In this document: one piece after another, positions 49,346 through 62,700 of the stretch
Position numbering within the stretch: position 1 is the stretch's first letter
Layout of the letters: each line of letters starts with the position of its first letter
NCBI GenBank assembly: GCA_039707465.1
Contig: CM077643.1
Location: 242,008,167-242,072,166, forward strand
Direction of reading: 5' to 3'
Origin: Rhabdophis nuchalis
Taxonomy: Eukaryota; Chordata; Lepidosauria; Squamata; Natricidae
DNA length: 64,000 nt
Notes under the pieces: generated by a model
The model's database searches: none
What the model saw: only the letters and a program-made list of their open reading frames with translations
What the model was told of the DNA's origin: nothing
Translations under genes and position numbers: made by a program

Positions 49346-52300
49346 TGGATCCAAATATGCAGTCCCTGGCTAAATTGAGTTCTTTTGCCAATTCTGCTAA
49401 CATTTTGCTGTAACTTCTCAGGGAAAGCTCAGATCAACCAATCGGCGGTTTTTCAGCTTCTGCATCCGAGACAGCATCCAAAATGTGTTTCTCGTTTGAA
49501 TTTGAGCTCTGGATCCAAATTTGCAATTGCTGTCTAAATTGAATTCTTTTGCCAATTCTGAGATACACTTTGCTGTAACTTCTCAGGGAAAGCTCAGATC
49601 AACGAATTGACTGCTTTTTCAGCTTCTGCATACCAGACAGCATCCAATATGTGTTTGTCATTCGAATTTGAGCTCTGGATCCAAATTTGTAATTGCTGTC
49701 TAAATTGAGTTCTTTTGCAAATTCTGAGATAACACTGCTACAGTTTTCTGATATACGCCTTGCTGTAACTTCTCAGGGAAAGCTCAGATCAACCAATTGA
49801 CTGCTTTTTCAGCTTCTACATCCCAGACAGCATCCAATATGTGTTTCTCGTTCGAATTTGAGCTCTGGATCCAAATTTGCAATTGCTGTCTAAATTGAGT
49901 TCTTTTGCAAATTCTGAGATAACACTGCTACAGTTTTCTGATATACGCCTTGCTGTAACTTATCAGGGAAAGCTCAGATCAACCAGTTGACTACTTTTTC
50001 AGCTTCTACATCCCAGACAGCATCCAATATGTGTTTCTCGTTCGAATTTGAGCTCTGGATCCAAATTTGCAATTGCTGTCTAAATTGAGTTCTTTTGCAA
50101 ATTCTGAGATAACACTGCTACAGTTTTCTGATATACGCCTTGCTGTAACTTCTCAGGGAAAGCTCAGATCAACCAATCGGCGGTTTTTCAACTTCTGCAT
50201 CCGAGACAGCATCCAATATGTGTTTCTCGTTCGAATTTGAGCTCTGGATCCAAATTTGCAGTCCCTAGCTAAATTGAGTTCTTTTGCTAATTGTGAGATA
50301 ACACTTTGCTGTAACTTATCAGGGAAGGCTCAGATCAACCAATCGACTGCTTTTTCAGCTTCTGCATCCCAGACAGCATCCAATATGTGTTTCTCGTTCG
50401 AATTTGAGCTCTGGATCCAAATTTGCAATTGCTGTCTAAATTGAGTTCTTTTGCCAATTCTGAGATAACACTGCTACAGTTTTCTGATATATGCCTTGCT
50501 GTAACTTCTCAGGGAAAGCTCAGATCAACCAATTGACTGCTTTTTCAGCTTCTACATCACAGACAGCATCCAATATATGTTTGTCGTTAGAAGTTGAACT
50601 CTGGATCCAAATTTGCAGTCCCTGGCTAAATTGAGTTCTTTTGCTAATTCTGAGATAACACTTTGCTGTAACTTCTCAGAGGAAGCTCAGATCAACCAAT
50701 TGACTGCTTTTTCAGTTTTTGCATCCCAGACAGCATCCAAAATGTGTTTCTCGTTTGAATTTGAGCTCTGGATCCAAATTTGCAATTGCTGTCTAAATTG
50801 AGTTCTTTTGCCAATTCTGAGATACACTTTGCTGTAACTTCTCAGGGAAAGCTCAGATCAACGAATTGACTGCTTTTTCAGCTTCTGCATACCAGACAGC
50901 ATCCAATATGTGTTTGTCATTCGAATTTGAGCTCTGGATCCAAATTTGCAATTGCTGTCTAAATTGAGTTCTTTTGCAAATTCTGAGATAACACTGCTAC
51001 AGTTTTCTGATATACGCCTTGCTGTAACTTCTCAGGGAAAGCTCAGATCAACCAATTGACTGCTTTTTCAGCTTCTACATCCCAGACAGCATCCAATATG
51101 TGTTTCTCATTCGAATTTGAGCTCTGGATCCAAATTTGCAATTGCTGTCTAAATTGAGTTCTTTTGCAAATTCTGAGATAACACTGCTACAGTTTTCTGA
51201 TATACGCCTTGCTGTAACTTCTCAGGGAAAGCTCAGATCAACCAATTGACTGCTTTTTCAGCTTCTACATCCCAGACAGCATCCAATATGTGTTTCTCAT
51301 TCGAATTTGAGCTCTGGATCCAAATTTGCAATTGCTGTCTAAATTGAGTTCTTTTGCAAATTCTGAGATAACACTGCTACAGTTTTCTGATATACGCCTT
51401 GCTGTAACTTATCAGGGAAAGCTCAGATCAACCAGTTGACTGCTTTTTCAGCTTCTACATCCCAGACAGCATCCAATATATGTTTCTCGTTAGAAGGTGA
51501 GCTCTGGATCCAAATATGCAGTCCCTGGCTAAATTGAGTTCTTTTGCCAATTCTGCTAACATTTTGCTGTAACTTCTCAGGGAAAGCTCAGATCAACCAA
51601 TCGGCGGTTTTTCAGCTTCTGCATCCGAGACAGCATCCAATATGTGTTTCTCGTTCGAATTTGAGCTCTGGATCCAAATTTGCAGTCCCTAGCTAAATTG
51701 AGTTCTTTTGCTAATTGTGAGATAACACTTTGCTGTAACTTATCAGGGAAGGCTCAGATCAACCAATCGACTGCTTTTTCAGCTTCTGCATCCCAGACAG
51801 CATCCAATATGTGTTTCTCGTTCGAATTTGAGCTCTGGATCCAAATTTGCAATTGCTGTCTAAATTGAGTTCTTTTGCCAATTCTGAGATACACTTTGCT
51901 GTAACTTCTCAGGGAAAGCTCAGATCAACGAATTGACTGCTTTTTCAGCTTCTGCATCCCAGACAGCATCCAATATGTGTTTCTCATTCGAATTTGAGCT
52001 CTGGATCCAAATTTGCAATTGCTGTCTAAATTGAGTTCTTTTGCAAATTCTGAGATAACACTGCTACAGTTTTCTGATATACGCCTTGCTGTAACTTATC
52101 AGGGAAAGCTCAGATCAACCAGTTGACTGCTTTTTCAGCTTCTACATCCCAGACAGCATCCAATATATGTTTCTCGTTAGAAGGTGAGCTCTGGATCCAA
52201 ATATGCAGTCCCTGGCTAAATTGAGTTCTTTTGCCAATTCTGCTAACATTTTGCTGTAACTTCTCAGGGAAAGCTCAGATCAACCAATCGGCGGTTTTTC

Positions 52301-53566
52301 AGCTTCTGCATCCGAGACAGCATCCAATATGTGTTTCTCGTTCGAATTTGAGCTCTGGATCCAAATTTGCAGTCCCTAGCTAAATTGAGTTCTTTTGCTA
52401 ATTGTGAGATAACACTTTGCTGTAACTTATCAGGGAAGGCTCAGATCAACCAATCGACTGCTTTTTCAGCTTCTGCATCCCAGACAGCATCCAATATGTG
52501 TTTCTCGTTCGAATTTGAGCTCTGGATCCAAATTTGCAATTGCTGTCTAAATTGAGTTCTTTTGCCAATTCTGAGATAACACTGCTACAGTTTTCTGATA
52601 TATGCCTTGCTGTAACTTCTCAGGGAAAGCTCAGATCAACCAATTGACTGCTTTTTCAGCTTCTACATCACAGACAGCATCCAATATATGTTTGTCGTTA
52701 GAAGTTGAACTCTGGATCCAAATTTGCAGTCCCTGGCTAAATTGAGTTCTTTTGCTAATTCTGAGATAACACTTTGCTGTAACTTCTCAGAGGAAGCTCA
52801 GATCAACCAATTGACTGCTCTTTCAGTTTTTGCATCCCAGACAGCATCCAAAATGTGTTTCTCGTTTGAATTTGAGCTCTGGATCCAAATTTGCAATTGC
52901 TGTCTAAATTGAGTTCTTTTGCCAATTCTGAGATACACTTTGCTGTAACTTCTCAGGGAAAGCTCAGATCAACGAATTGACTGCTTTTTCAGCTTCTGCA
53001 TACCAGACAGCATCCAATATGTGTTTGTCATTCGAATTTGAGCTCTGGATCCAAATTTGTAATTGCTGTCTAAATTGAGTTCTTTTGCAAATTCTGAGAT
53101 AACACTGCTACAGTTTTCTGATATACGCCTTGCTGTAACTTATCAGGGAAAGCTCAGATCAACCAGTTGACTACTTTTTCAGCTTCTACATCCCAGACAG
53201 CATCCAATATATGTTTCTCGTTAGAAGGTGATCTCTGGATCCAAATATGCAGTCCCTGGCTAAATTGAGTTCTTTTGCCAATTCTGCTAACATTTTGCTG
53301 TAACTTCTCAGGGAAAGCTCAGATCAACCAATCGGCGGTTTTTCAGCTTCTGCATCCGAGACAGCATCCAATATGTGTTTCTCGTTCGAATTTGAGCTCT
53401 GGATCCAAATTTGCAGTCCCTAGCTAAATTGAGTTCTTTTGCTAATTGTGAGATAACACTTTGATGTAACTTATCAGGGAAGGCTCAGATCAACCAATCG
53501 ACTGCTTTTTCAGCTTCTGCATCCCAGACAGCATCCAATATGTGTTTCTCGTTCGAATTTGAGCTC
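49346..53566 (+). repeat. Block repeated from 37.1-41.3 kb (12,247-bp offset), second copy
   Basis: Starts: B/F hybrid 49346, G 49510 ('aaattgaattc'), C 49676, C/C' 49866, C/B 50056, D 50245, E 50412, F 50602, G 50769, C 50935, C 51125, C' 51315, B 51505, D 51669, G 51836, C' 52002, B 52192, D 52356, E 52523, F 52713, G 52880, C' 53046, B 53236, D 53400. From about 49438 the order and private tags ('tttgtaattgc', 'tttttcaacttctgc', 'gctctttcag', 'gtgatctctgg', 'tttgatgtaac') equal those from 37191. The entry monomers differ (B/F here, D/B/F there), placing the left breakpoint within one monomer. Confidence 0.91.
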
Positions 53567-55298
53567 TGGATCCAAATTTGCAATTGCTGTCTAAATTGAG
53601 TTCTTTTGCCAATTCTGAGATACACTTTGCTGTAACTTCTCAGGGAAAGCTCAGATCAACGAATTGACTGCTTTTTCAGCTTCTGCATCCCAGACAGCAT
53701 CCAATATGTGTTTCTCATTCGAATTTGAGCTCTGGATCCAAATTTGCAATTGCTGTCTAAATTGAGTTCTTTTGCAAATTCTGAGATAACACTGCTACAG
53801 TTTTCTGATATACGCCTTGCTGTAACTTATCAGGGAAAGCTCAGATCAACCAGTTGACTGCTTTTTCAGCTTCTACATCCCAGACAGCATCCAATATATG
53901 TTTCTCGTTAGAAGGTGAGCTCTGGATCCAAATATGCAGTCCCTGGCTAAATTGAGTTCTTTTGCCAATTCTGCTAACATTTTGCTGTAACTTCTCAGGG
54001 AAAGCTCAGATCAACCAATCGGCGGTTTTTCAGCTTCTGCATCCGAGACAGCATCCAATATGTGTTTCTCGTTCGAATTTGAGCTCTGGATCCAAATTTG
54101 CAGTCCCTAGCTAAATTGAGTTCTTTTGCTAATTGTGAGATAACACTTTGCTGTAACTTATCAGGGAAGGCTCAGATCAACCAATCGACTGCTTTTTCAG
54201 CTTCTGCATCCCAGACAGCATCCAATATGTGTTTCTCGTTCGAATTTGAGCTCTGGATCCAAATTTGCAATTGCTGTCTAAATTGAGTTCTTTTGCCAAT
54301 TCTGAGATAACACTGCTACAGTTTTCTGATATATGCCTTGCTGTAACTTCTCAGGGAAAGCTCAGATCAACCAATTGACTGCTTTTTCAGCTTCTACATC
54401 ACAGACAGCATCCAATATATGTTTGTCGTTAGAAGTTGAACTCTGGATCCAAATTTGCAGTCCCTGGCTAAATTGAGTTCTTTTGCTAATTCTGAGATAA
54501 CACTTTGCTGTAACTTCTCAGAGGAAGCTCAGATCAACCAATTGACTGCTCTTTCAGTTTTTGCATCCCAGACAGCATCCAAAATGTGTTTCTCGTTTGA
54601 ATTTGAGCTCTGGATCCAAATTTGCAATTGCTGTCTAAATTGAGTTCTTTTGCCAATTCTGAGATACACTTTGCTGTAACTTCTCAGGGAAAGCTCAGAT
54701 CAACGAATTGACTGCTTTTTCAGCTTCTGCATACCAGACAGCATCCAATATGTGTTTGTCATTCGAATTTGAGCTCTGGATCCAAATTTGTAATTGCTGT
54801 CTAAATTGAGTTCTTTTGCAAATTCTGAGATAACACTGCTACAGTTTTCTGATATACGCCTTGCTGTAACTTATCAGGGAAAGCTCAGATCAACCAGTTG
54901 ACTACTTTTTCAGCTTCTACATCCCAGACAGCATCCAATATATGTTTCTCGTTAGAAGGTGATCTCTGGATCCAAATATGCAGTCCCTGGCTAAATTGAG
55001 TTCTTTTGCCAATTCTGCTAACATTTTGCTGTAACTTCTCAGGGAAAGCTCAGATCAACCAATCGGCGGTTTTTCAGCTTCTGCATCCGAGACAGCATCC
55101 AATATGTGTTTCTCGTTCGAATTTGAGCTCTGGATCCAAATTTGCAGTCCCTAGCTAAATTGAGTTCTTTTGCTAATTGTGAGATAACACTTTGATGTAA
55201 CTTATCAGGGAAGGCTCAGATCAACCAATCGACTGCTTTTTCAGCTTCTGCATCCCAGACAGCATCCAATATTGTGTTTCTCGTTCGAATTTGAGCTC
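53567..55298 (+). repeat. Tandem copy (1,731-bp period) of 51836-53566
   Basis: Starts: G 53567, C' 53733, B 53923, D 54087, E 54254, F 54444, G 54611, C' 54777, B 54967, D 55131. Order and tags equal 51836-53566 shifted by 1,731 bp. The terminal D has the extra T ('atattgtgttt') that is absent from D 53400 but present in D 41153. So this copy, not the previous one, is the counterpart of the 41.2 kb junction. Confidence 0.91.
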
Positions 55299-58200
55299 TG
55301 GATCCAAATTTGCAGTCCCTGGCAAAATGGAGTTCTTTTGTTAATTCTGAGATAACACTGCTGTAACTTTTCTGATATACGCCTTGCTGTAACTTCTCAG
55401 GGAAAGCTCAGATCAACCAATTGACTGCTTTTTCAGCTTCTACATCCCAGACAGCATCCAATATATGTTTCTCGTTAGAATTTGAGCTCTGGATCCAAAT
55501 TTGCAGTCCCTGGCAAAATGGAGTTCTTTTGCTAATTCTGAGATAACACTGCTGTAACTTTTTTGATATACGCCTTGCTCTTACTTCTCAGGGAAAGCTC
55601 AGATCAACCAATTGACTCCTTTTTCAGCTTCTACATCCCAGACAGCATCCAATTTATGTTTCTCGTTAGAAGTTGAGCTCTGGATCCAATTATGCAGTCC
55701 CTGGCTAAATTGAGTTCTTTTGCCAATTCTGCTAACATTTTGCTGTAACTTCTCAGGGAAAGCTCAGATCAACCAATCGACGGCTTTTCTCAGCTTCTGC
55801 ATCCGAGACATCATCCAATATGTGTTTCTCGTTCGAATTTGAGCTCTGGATCCAAATTTGCAATTGCTGTCTAAATTGAGTTTTTTTGCCAATTCTGAGA
55901 TAACACTGCTACAGTTTTCTGATATATGCCTTGCTGTAACTTCTCAGGGAAAGCTCAGATCAACCAATTGACTGCTTTTTCAGCTTCTACATCACAGACA
56001 GCATCCAATATATGTTTGTCGTTAGAAGTTGAACTCTGGATCCAAATTTGCAGTCCCTGGCTAAATTGAGTTCTTTTGCTAATTCTGAGATAACACTTTG
56101 CTGTAACTTCTCAGAGGAAGCTCAGATCAACCAATTGACTGCTTTTTCAGTTTTTGCATCCCAGACAGCATCCAAAATGTGTTTCTCGTTTGAATTTGAG
56201 CTCTGGATCCAAATTTGCAATTGCTGTCTAAATTGAGTTCTTTTGCCAATTCTGAGATACACTTTGCTGTAACTTCTCAGGGAAAGCTCAGATCAACGAA
56301 TTGACTGCTTTTTCAGCTTCTGCATACCAGACAGCATCCAATATGTGTTTGTCATTCGAATTTGAGCTCTGGATCCAAATTTGCAATTGCTGTCTAAATG
56401 GAGTTCTTTTGCAAATTCTGAGATAACACTGCTACAGTTTTCTGATATACGCCTTGCTGTAACTTCTCAGGGAAAGCTCAGATCAACCAATTGACTGCTT
56501 TTTCAGCTTCTACATCCCAGACAGCATCCAATATATGTTTCTCGTTAGAAGTTGAGCTCTGGATCCAAATTTGCAGTCCCTGGCAAAATGGGGTTCTTTT
56601 GCTAATTCTGAGATAACACTGCTGTAACTTTTCTGATATACGCCTTGCTCTAACTTCTCAGGGAAAGCTCAGATCAACCAATTGACTCCTTTTTCAGCTT
56701 CTACATCCCAGACAGCATCCAATTTATGTTTCTCGTTAGAAGTTGAGCTCTGGATCCAATTATGCAGTCCCTGGCTAAATTGAGTTCTTTTGCCAATTCT
56801 GCTAACATTTTGCTGTAACTTCTCAGGGAAAGCTCAGATCAACCAATCGACTGCTTTTTCAGCTTCTGCATCCCAGACAGCATCCAATATTGTGTTTCTC
56901 GTTCGAATTTGAGCTCTGGATCCAAATTTGCAGTCCCTGGCAAAATGGAGTTCTTTTGTTAATTCTGAGATAACACTGCTGTAACTTTTCTGATATACGC
57001 CTTGCTGTAACTTCTCAGGGAAAGCTCAGATCAACCAATCGGCGGTTTTTCAGCTTCTGCATCCGAGACAGCATCCAATATGTGTTTCTCGTTCGAATTT
57101 GAGCTCTGGATCCAAATTTGCAGTCCCTAGCTAAATTGAGTTCTTTTGCTAATTGTGAGATAACACTTTGATGTAACTTATCAGGGAAGGCTCAGATCAA
57201 CCAATCGACTGCTTTTTCAGCTTCTGCATCCCAGACAGCATCCAATATTGTGTTTCTCGTTCGAATTTGAGCTCTGGATCCAAATTTGCAGTCCCTGGCA
57301 AAATGGAGTTCTTTTGTTAATTCTGAGATAACACTGCTGTAACTTTTCTGATATACGCCTTGCTGTAACTTCTCAGGGAAAGCTCAGATCAACCAATTGA
57401 CTGCTTTTTCAGCTTCTACATCCCAGACAGCATCCAATATATGTTTCTCGTTAGAATTTGAGCTCTGGATCCAAATTTGCAGTCCCTGGCAAAATGGAGT
57501 TCTTTTGCTAATTCTGAGATAACACTGCTGTAACTTTTTTGATATACGCCTTGCTCTTACTTCTCAGGGAAAGCTCAGATCAACCAATTGACTCCTTTTT
57601 CAGCTTCTACATCCCAGACAGCATCCAATTTATGTTTCTCGTTAGAAGTTGAGCTCTGGATCCAATTATGCAGTCCCTGGCTAAATTGAGTTCTTTTGCC
57701 AATTCTGCTAACATTTTGCTGTAACTTCTCAGGGAAAGCTCAGATCAACCAATCGACGGCTTTTCTCAGCTTCTGCATCCGAGACATCATCCAATATGTG
57801 TTTCTCGTTCGAATTTGAGCTCTGGATCCAAATTTGCAATTGCTGTCTAAATTGAGTTCTTTTGCAAATTCTGAGATAACACTGCTACAGTTTTCTGATA
57901 TATGCCTTGCTGTAACTTCTCAGGGAAAGCTCAGATCAACCAATTGACTGCTTTTTCAGCTTCTACATCCCAGACAGCATCCAATATGTGTTTCTCATTC
58001 GAATTTGAGCTCTGGATCCATATTTGCAATTGCTGTCTAAATTGAGTTCTTTTGCAAATTCTGAGATAACACTCCTACAGTTTTCTGATATACGCCTTGC
58101 TGTAACTTATCAGGGAAAGCTCAGATCAACCAGTTGGCTGCTTTTTCAGCTTCTACATCCCAGACAGCATCCAATATATGTTTCTCGTTAGAAGTTGAGC

Positions 58201-59743
58201 TCTGGATCCAAATATGCAGTCCCTGGCTAAATTGAGTTCTTTTGCCAATTCTGCTAACATTTTGCTGTAACTTCTCAGGGAAAGCTCAGATCAACCAATC
58301 GGCGGTTTTTCAGCTTCTGCATCCGAGACAGCATCCAATATGTGTTTCTCGTTCGAATTTGAGCTCTGGATCCAAATTTGCAATTGCTGTCTAAATTGAG
58401 TTCTTTTGCCAATTCTGAAATACACTTTGCTGTAACTTCTCAGGGAAAGCTCAGATGAACGAATCGACTGCTTTTTCAGCTTCTGCATCCCAGACACCAT
58501 CCAATATGTGTTTCTCATTTGAATTTGAGCTCTGGATCCAAATTTGCAATTGCTGTCTAAATTGAGTTCTTTTGCCAATTCTGAGATAACACTGCTACAG
58601 TTTTCTGATATATGCCTTGCTGTAACTTCTCAGGGAAAGGTCAGATCAACCAATTGACTGCTTTTTCAGCTTCTACATCACAGACAGCATCCAATATATG
58701 TTTGTCTTTAGAAGTTGAGCTCTGGATCCAAATTTGCAGTCCCTGGCTAAATTGAGTTCTTTTGCTAATTCTGAGATAACACTTTGCTGTAACTTCTCAG
58801 AGGAAGCTCAGATCAACCAATTGACTGCTTTTTCAGTTTTTGCATCCCAGACAGCATCCAAAATGTGTTTCTCGTTTGAATTTGAGCTCTGGATCCAAAT
58901 TTGCAATTGCTGTCTAAATTGAGTTCTTTTGCCAATTCTGAGATACACTTTGCTGTAACTTCTCAGGGAAGGCTCAGATCAACCAATTGACTGCTTTTTC
59001 AGCTTCTACATCCCAGACAGCATCCAATATATGTTTCTCGTTAGAATTTGAGCTCTGGATCCAAATTTGCAGTCCCTGGCAAAATGGAGTTCTTTTGTTA
59101 ATTCTGAGATAACACTGCTGTAACTTTTCTGATATACGCCTTGCTGTAACTTCTCAGGGAAAGCTCAGATCAACCAATTGACTGCTTTTTCAGCTTCTAC
59201 ATCCCAGACAGCATCCAATATATGTTTGTCGTTAGAATTTGAGCTCTGGATCCAAATTTGCAGTCCCTGGCTAAATTGAGTTCTTTTGCCAATTCTGCTA
59301 ACATTTTGCTGTAACTTCTCAGGGAAAGCTCAGATCAACCAATCGGCGGTTTTTCAGCTTCTGCATCCGAGACAGCATCCAATATGTGTTTCTCGTTCGA
59401 ATTTGAGCTCTGGATCCAAATTTGCAGTCCCTAGCTAAATTGAGTTCTTTTGCTAATTGTGAGATAACACTTTGCTGTAACTTATCAGGGAAAGCTCAGA
59501 TCAACCAATTGACTCCTTTTTCAGCTTCTACATCCCAGACAGCATCCAATTTATGTTTCTCGTTAGAAGTTGAGCTCTGGATCCAATTATGCAGTCCCTG
59601 GCTAAATTGAGTTCTTTTGCCAATTCTGCTAACATTTTGCTGTAACTTCTCAGGGAAAGCTCAGATCAACCAATCGACTGCTTTTTCAGCTTCTGCATCC
59701 CAGACAGCATCCAATATTGTGTTTCTCGTTCGAATTTGAGCTC
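55299..59743 (+). repeat. Irregular, A-rich, most diverged part of the array
   Basis: Starts: A 55299, A' 55490, B 55681 (166), E 55847, F 56037, G 56204, C/A 56370, A' 56560, B/D 56751 (166), A/B 56917 (190), D 57107 (168), A 57275, A' 57466, B 57657 (166), C 57823, C' 58013, B 58203, G 58367, E 58533, F 58723, G/A 58890 (166), A 59056, B 59247, D/A' 59411, B/D 59578 (166). 55131-55846 recurs at 57107-57822 (1,976 bp). Rare changes cluster here: 'gagtttttttgcc', 'ccatatttgc', 'cactcctacag', 'cagatgaacg', 'gacaccatcc', 'ccaatttatg', and loss of the BamHI site at 59744 ('ctctagatcc', which makes an XbaI site). Canonical order is largely lost. Confidence 0.88.
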
Positions 59744-62700
59744 TAGATCCAAATTTGCAGTCCCTGGCTAAATTGAGTTCTTTTGCTAATTCTGAGATAA
59801 CACTTTGCTGTAACTTCTCAGAGGAAGCTCAGATCAACCAATTGACTGCTTTTTCAGTTTTTGCATCCCAGACAGCATCCAAAATGTGTTTCTCGTTTGA
59901 ATTTGAGCTCTGGATCCAAATTTGCAATTGCTGTCTAAATTGCTGTCTTTTGCCAATTCTGAGATACACTTTGCTGTAACTTCTCAGGGAAAGCTCAGAT
60001 CAACGAATTGACTGCTTTTTCAGCTTCTGCATACCAGACAGCATCCAATATGTGTTTGTCATTCGAATTTGAGCTCTGGATCCAAATTTGCAATTGCTGT
60101 CTAAATTGAGTTCTTTTGCAAATTCTGAGATAACACTGCTACAGTTTTCTGATATACGCCTTGCTGTAACTTCTCAGGGAAAGCTCAGATCAACCAATTG
60201 ACTGCTTTTTCAGCTTCTACATCCCAGACAGCATCCAATATGTGTTTCTCATTCGAATTTGAGCTCTGGATCCAAATTTGCAATTGCTGTCTAAATTGAG
60301 TTCTTTTGCAAATTCTGAGATAACACTGCTACAGTTTTCTGATATACGCCTTGCTGTAACTTCTCAGGGAAAGCTCAGATCAACCAATTGACTGCTTTTT
60401 CAGCTTCTACATCCCAGACAGCATCCAATATGTGTTTCTCATTCGAATTTGAGCTCTGGATCCAAATTTGCAATTGCTGTCTAAATTGAGTTCTTTTGCA
60501 AATTCTGAGATAACACTGCTACAGTTTTCTGATATGCGCCTTGCTGTAACTTATCAGGGAAAGCTCAGATCAACCAGTTGACTGCTTTTTCAGCTTCTAC
60601 ATCCCAGACAGCATCCAATATATGTTTCTCGTTAGAAGGTGAGCTCTGGATCCAAATATGCAGTCCCTGGCTAAATTGAGTTCTTTTGCCAATTCTGCTA
60701 ACATTTTGCTGTAACTTCTCAGGGAAAGCTCAGATCAACCAATCGGCGGTTTTTCAGCTTCTGCATCCGAGACAGCATCCAATATGTGTTTCTCGTTCGA
60801 ATTTGAGCTCTGGATCCAAATTTGCAGTCCCTAGCTAAATTGAGTTCTTTTGCTAATTGTGAGATAACACTTTGCTGTAACTTATCAGGGAAGGCTCAGA
60901 TCAACCAATCGACTGCTTTTTCAGCTTCTGCATCCCAGACAGCATCCAATATGTGTTTCTCGTTCGAATTTGAGCTCTGGATCCAAATTTGCAATTGCTG
61001 TCTAAATTGAGTTCTTTTGCCAATTCTGAGATAACACTGCTACAGTTTTCTGATATATGCCTTGCTGTAACTTCTCAGGGAAAGCTCAGATCAACGAATT
61101 GACTGCTTTTTCAGCTTCTACATCACAGACAGTATCCAATATATGTTTGTCGTTAGAAGTTGAACTCTGGATCCAAATTTGCAGTCCCTGGCTAAATTGA
61201 GTTCTTTTGCTAATTCTGAGATAACACTTTGCTGTAACTTCTCAGAGGAAGCTCAGATCAACCAATTGACTGCTTTTTCAGTTTTTGCATCCCAGACAGC
61301 ATCCAAAATGTGTTTCTCGTTTGAATTTGAGCTCTGGATCCAAATTTGCAATTGCTGTCTAAATTGCTGTCTTTTGCCAATTCTGAGATACACTTTGCTG
61401 TAACTTCTCAGGGAAAGCTCAGATCAACGAATTGACTGCTTTTTCAGCTTCTGCATACCAGACAGCATCCAATATGTGTTTGTCATTCGAATTTGAGCTC
61501 TGGATCCAAATTTGCAATTGCTGTCTAAATTGAGTTCTTTTGCAAATTCTGAGATAACACTGCTACAGTTTTCTGATATACGCCTTGCTGTAATTTCTCA
61601 GGGAAAGCTCAGATCAACCAATTGACTGCTTTTTCAGCTTCTACATCCCAGACAGCATCCAATATGTGTTTCTCATTCGAATTTGAGCTCTGGATCCAAA
61701 TTTGCAATTGCTGTCTAAATTGAGTTCTTTTGCAAATTCTGAGATAACACTGCTACAGTTTTCTGATATACGCCTTGCTGTAACTTCTCAGGGAAAGCTC
61801 AGATCAACCAATTGACTGCTTTTTCAGCTTCTACATCCCAGACAGCATCCAATATGTGTTTCTCATTCGAATTTGAGCTCTGGATCCAAATTTGCAATTG
61901 CTGTCTAAATTGAGTTCTTTTGCAAATTCTGAGATAACACTGCTACAGTTTTCTGATATACGCCTTGCTGTAACTTCTCAGGGAAAGCTCAGATCAACCA
62001 ATTGACTGCTTTTTCAGCTTCTACATCACAGACAGCATCCAATATATGTTTGTCGTTAGAAGTTGAACTCTGGATCCAAATTTGCAGTCCCTGGCTAAAT
62101 TGAGTTCTTTTGCTAATTCTGAGATAACACTTTGCTGTAACTTATCAGAGGAAGCTCAGATCAACCAATTGACTGCTTTTTCAGTTTTTGCATCCCAGAC
62201 AGCATCCAAAATGTGTTTCTCGTTTGAATTTGAGCTCTGGATCCAAATTTGCAATTGCTGTCTAAATTGAGTTCTTTTGTCAATTCTGAGATACACTTTT
62301 CTTTAACTTCTCAGGGAAAGCTCAGATCAACGAATTGACTGTTTTTTCAGCTTCTGCATACCAGACAGCATCCAAATTTGTGTTTGTCATTCGAATTTGA
62401 GCTCTGGATCCAAATTTGCAATTGCTGTCTAAATTGAGTTCTTTTGCAAATTCTGAGATAACACTGCTACAGTTTTCTGATATACGCCTTGCTGTAACTT
62501 CTCAGGGAAAGCTCAGATCAACCAATTGACTGCTTTTTCAGCTTCTACATCCCAGACAGCATCCAATATGTGTTTCTCATTCGAATTTGAGCTCTGGATC
62601 CAAATTTGCAATTGCTGTCTAAATTGAGTTCTTTTGCAAATTCTGAGATAACACTGCTACAGTTTTCTGATATACGCCTTGCTGTAACTTCTCAGGGAAA

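Noticed and set aside
58291..58578. 95-codon reading frame on the - strand
   Set aside because: It spans two ordinary monomers (B/G/E region) in the diverged island. Local substitutions happen to remove stops. It has no counterpart elsewhere and no recognisable domain.
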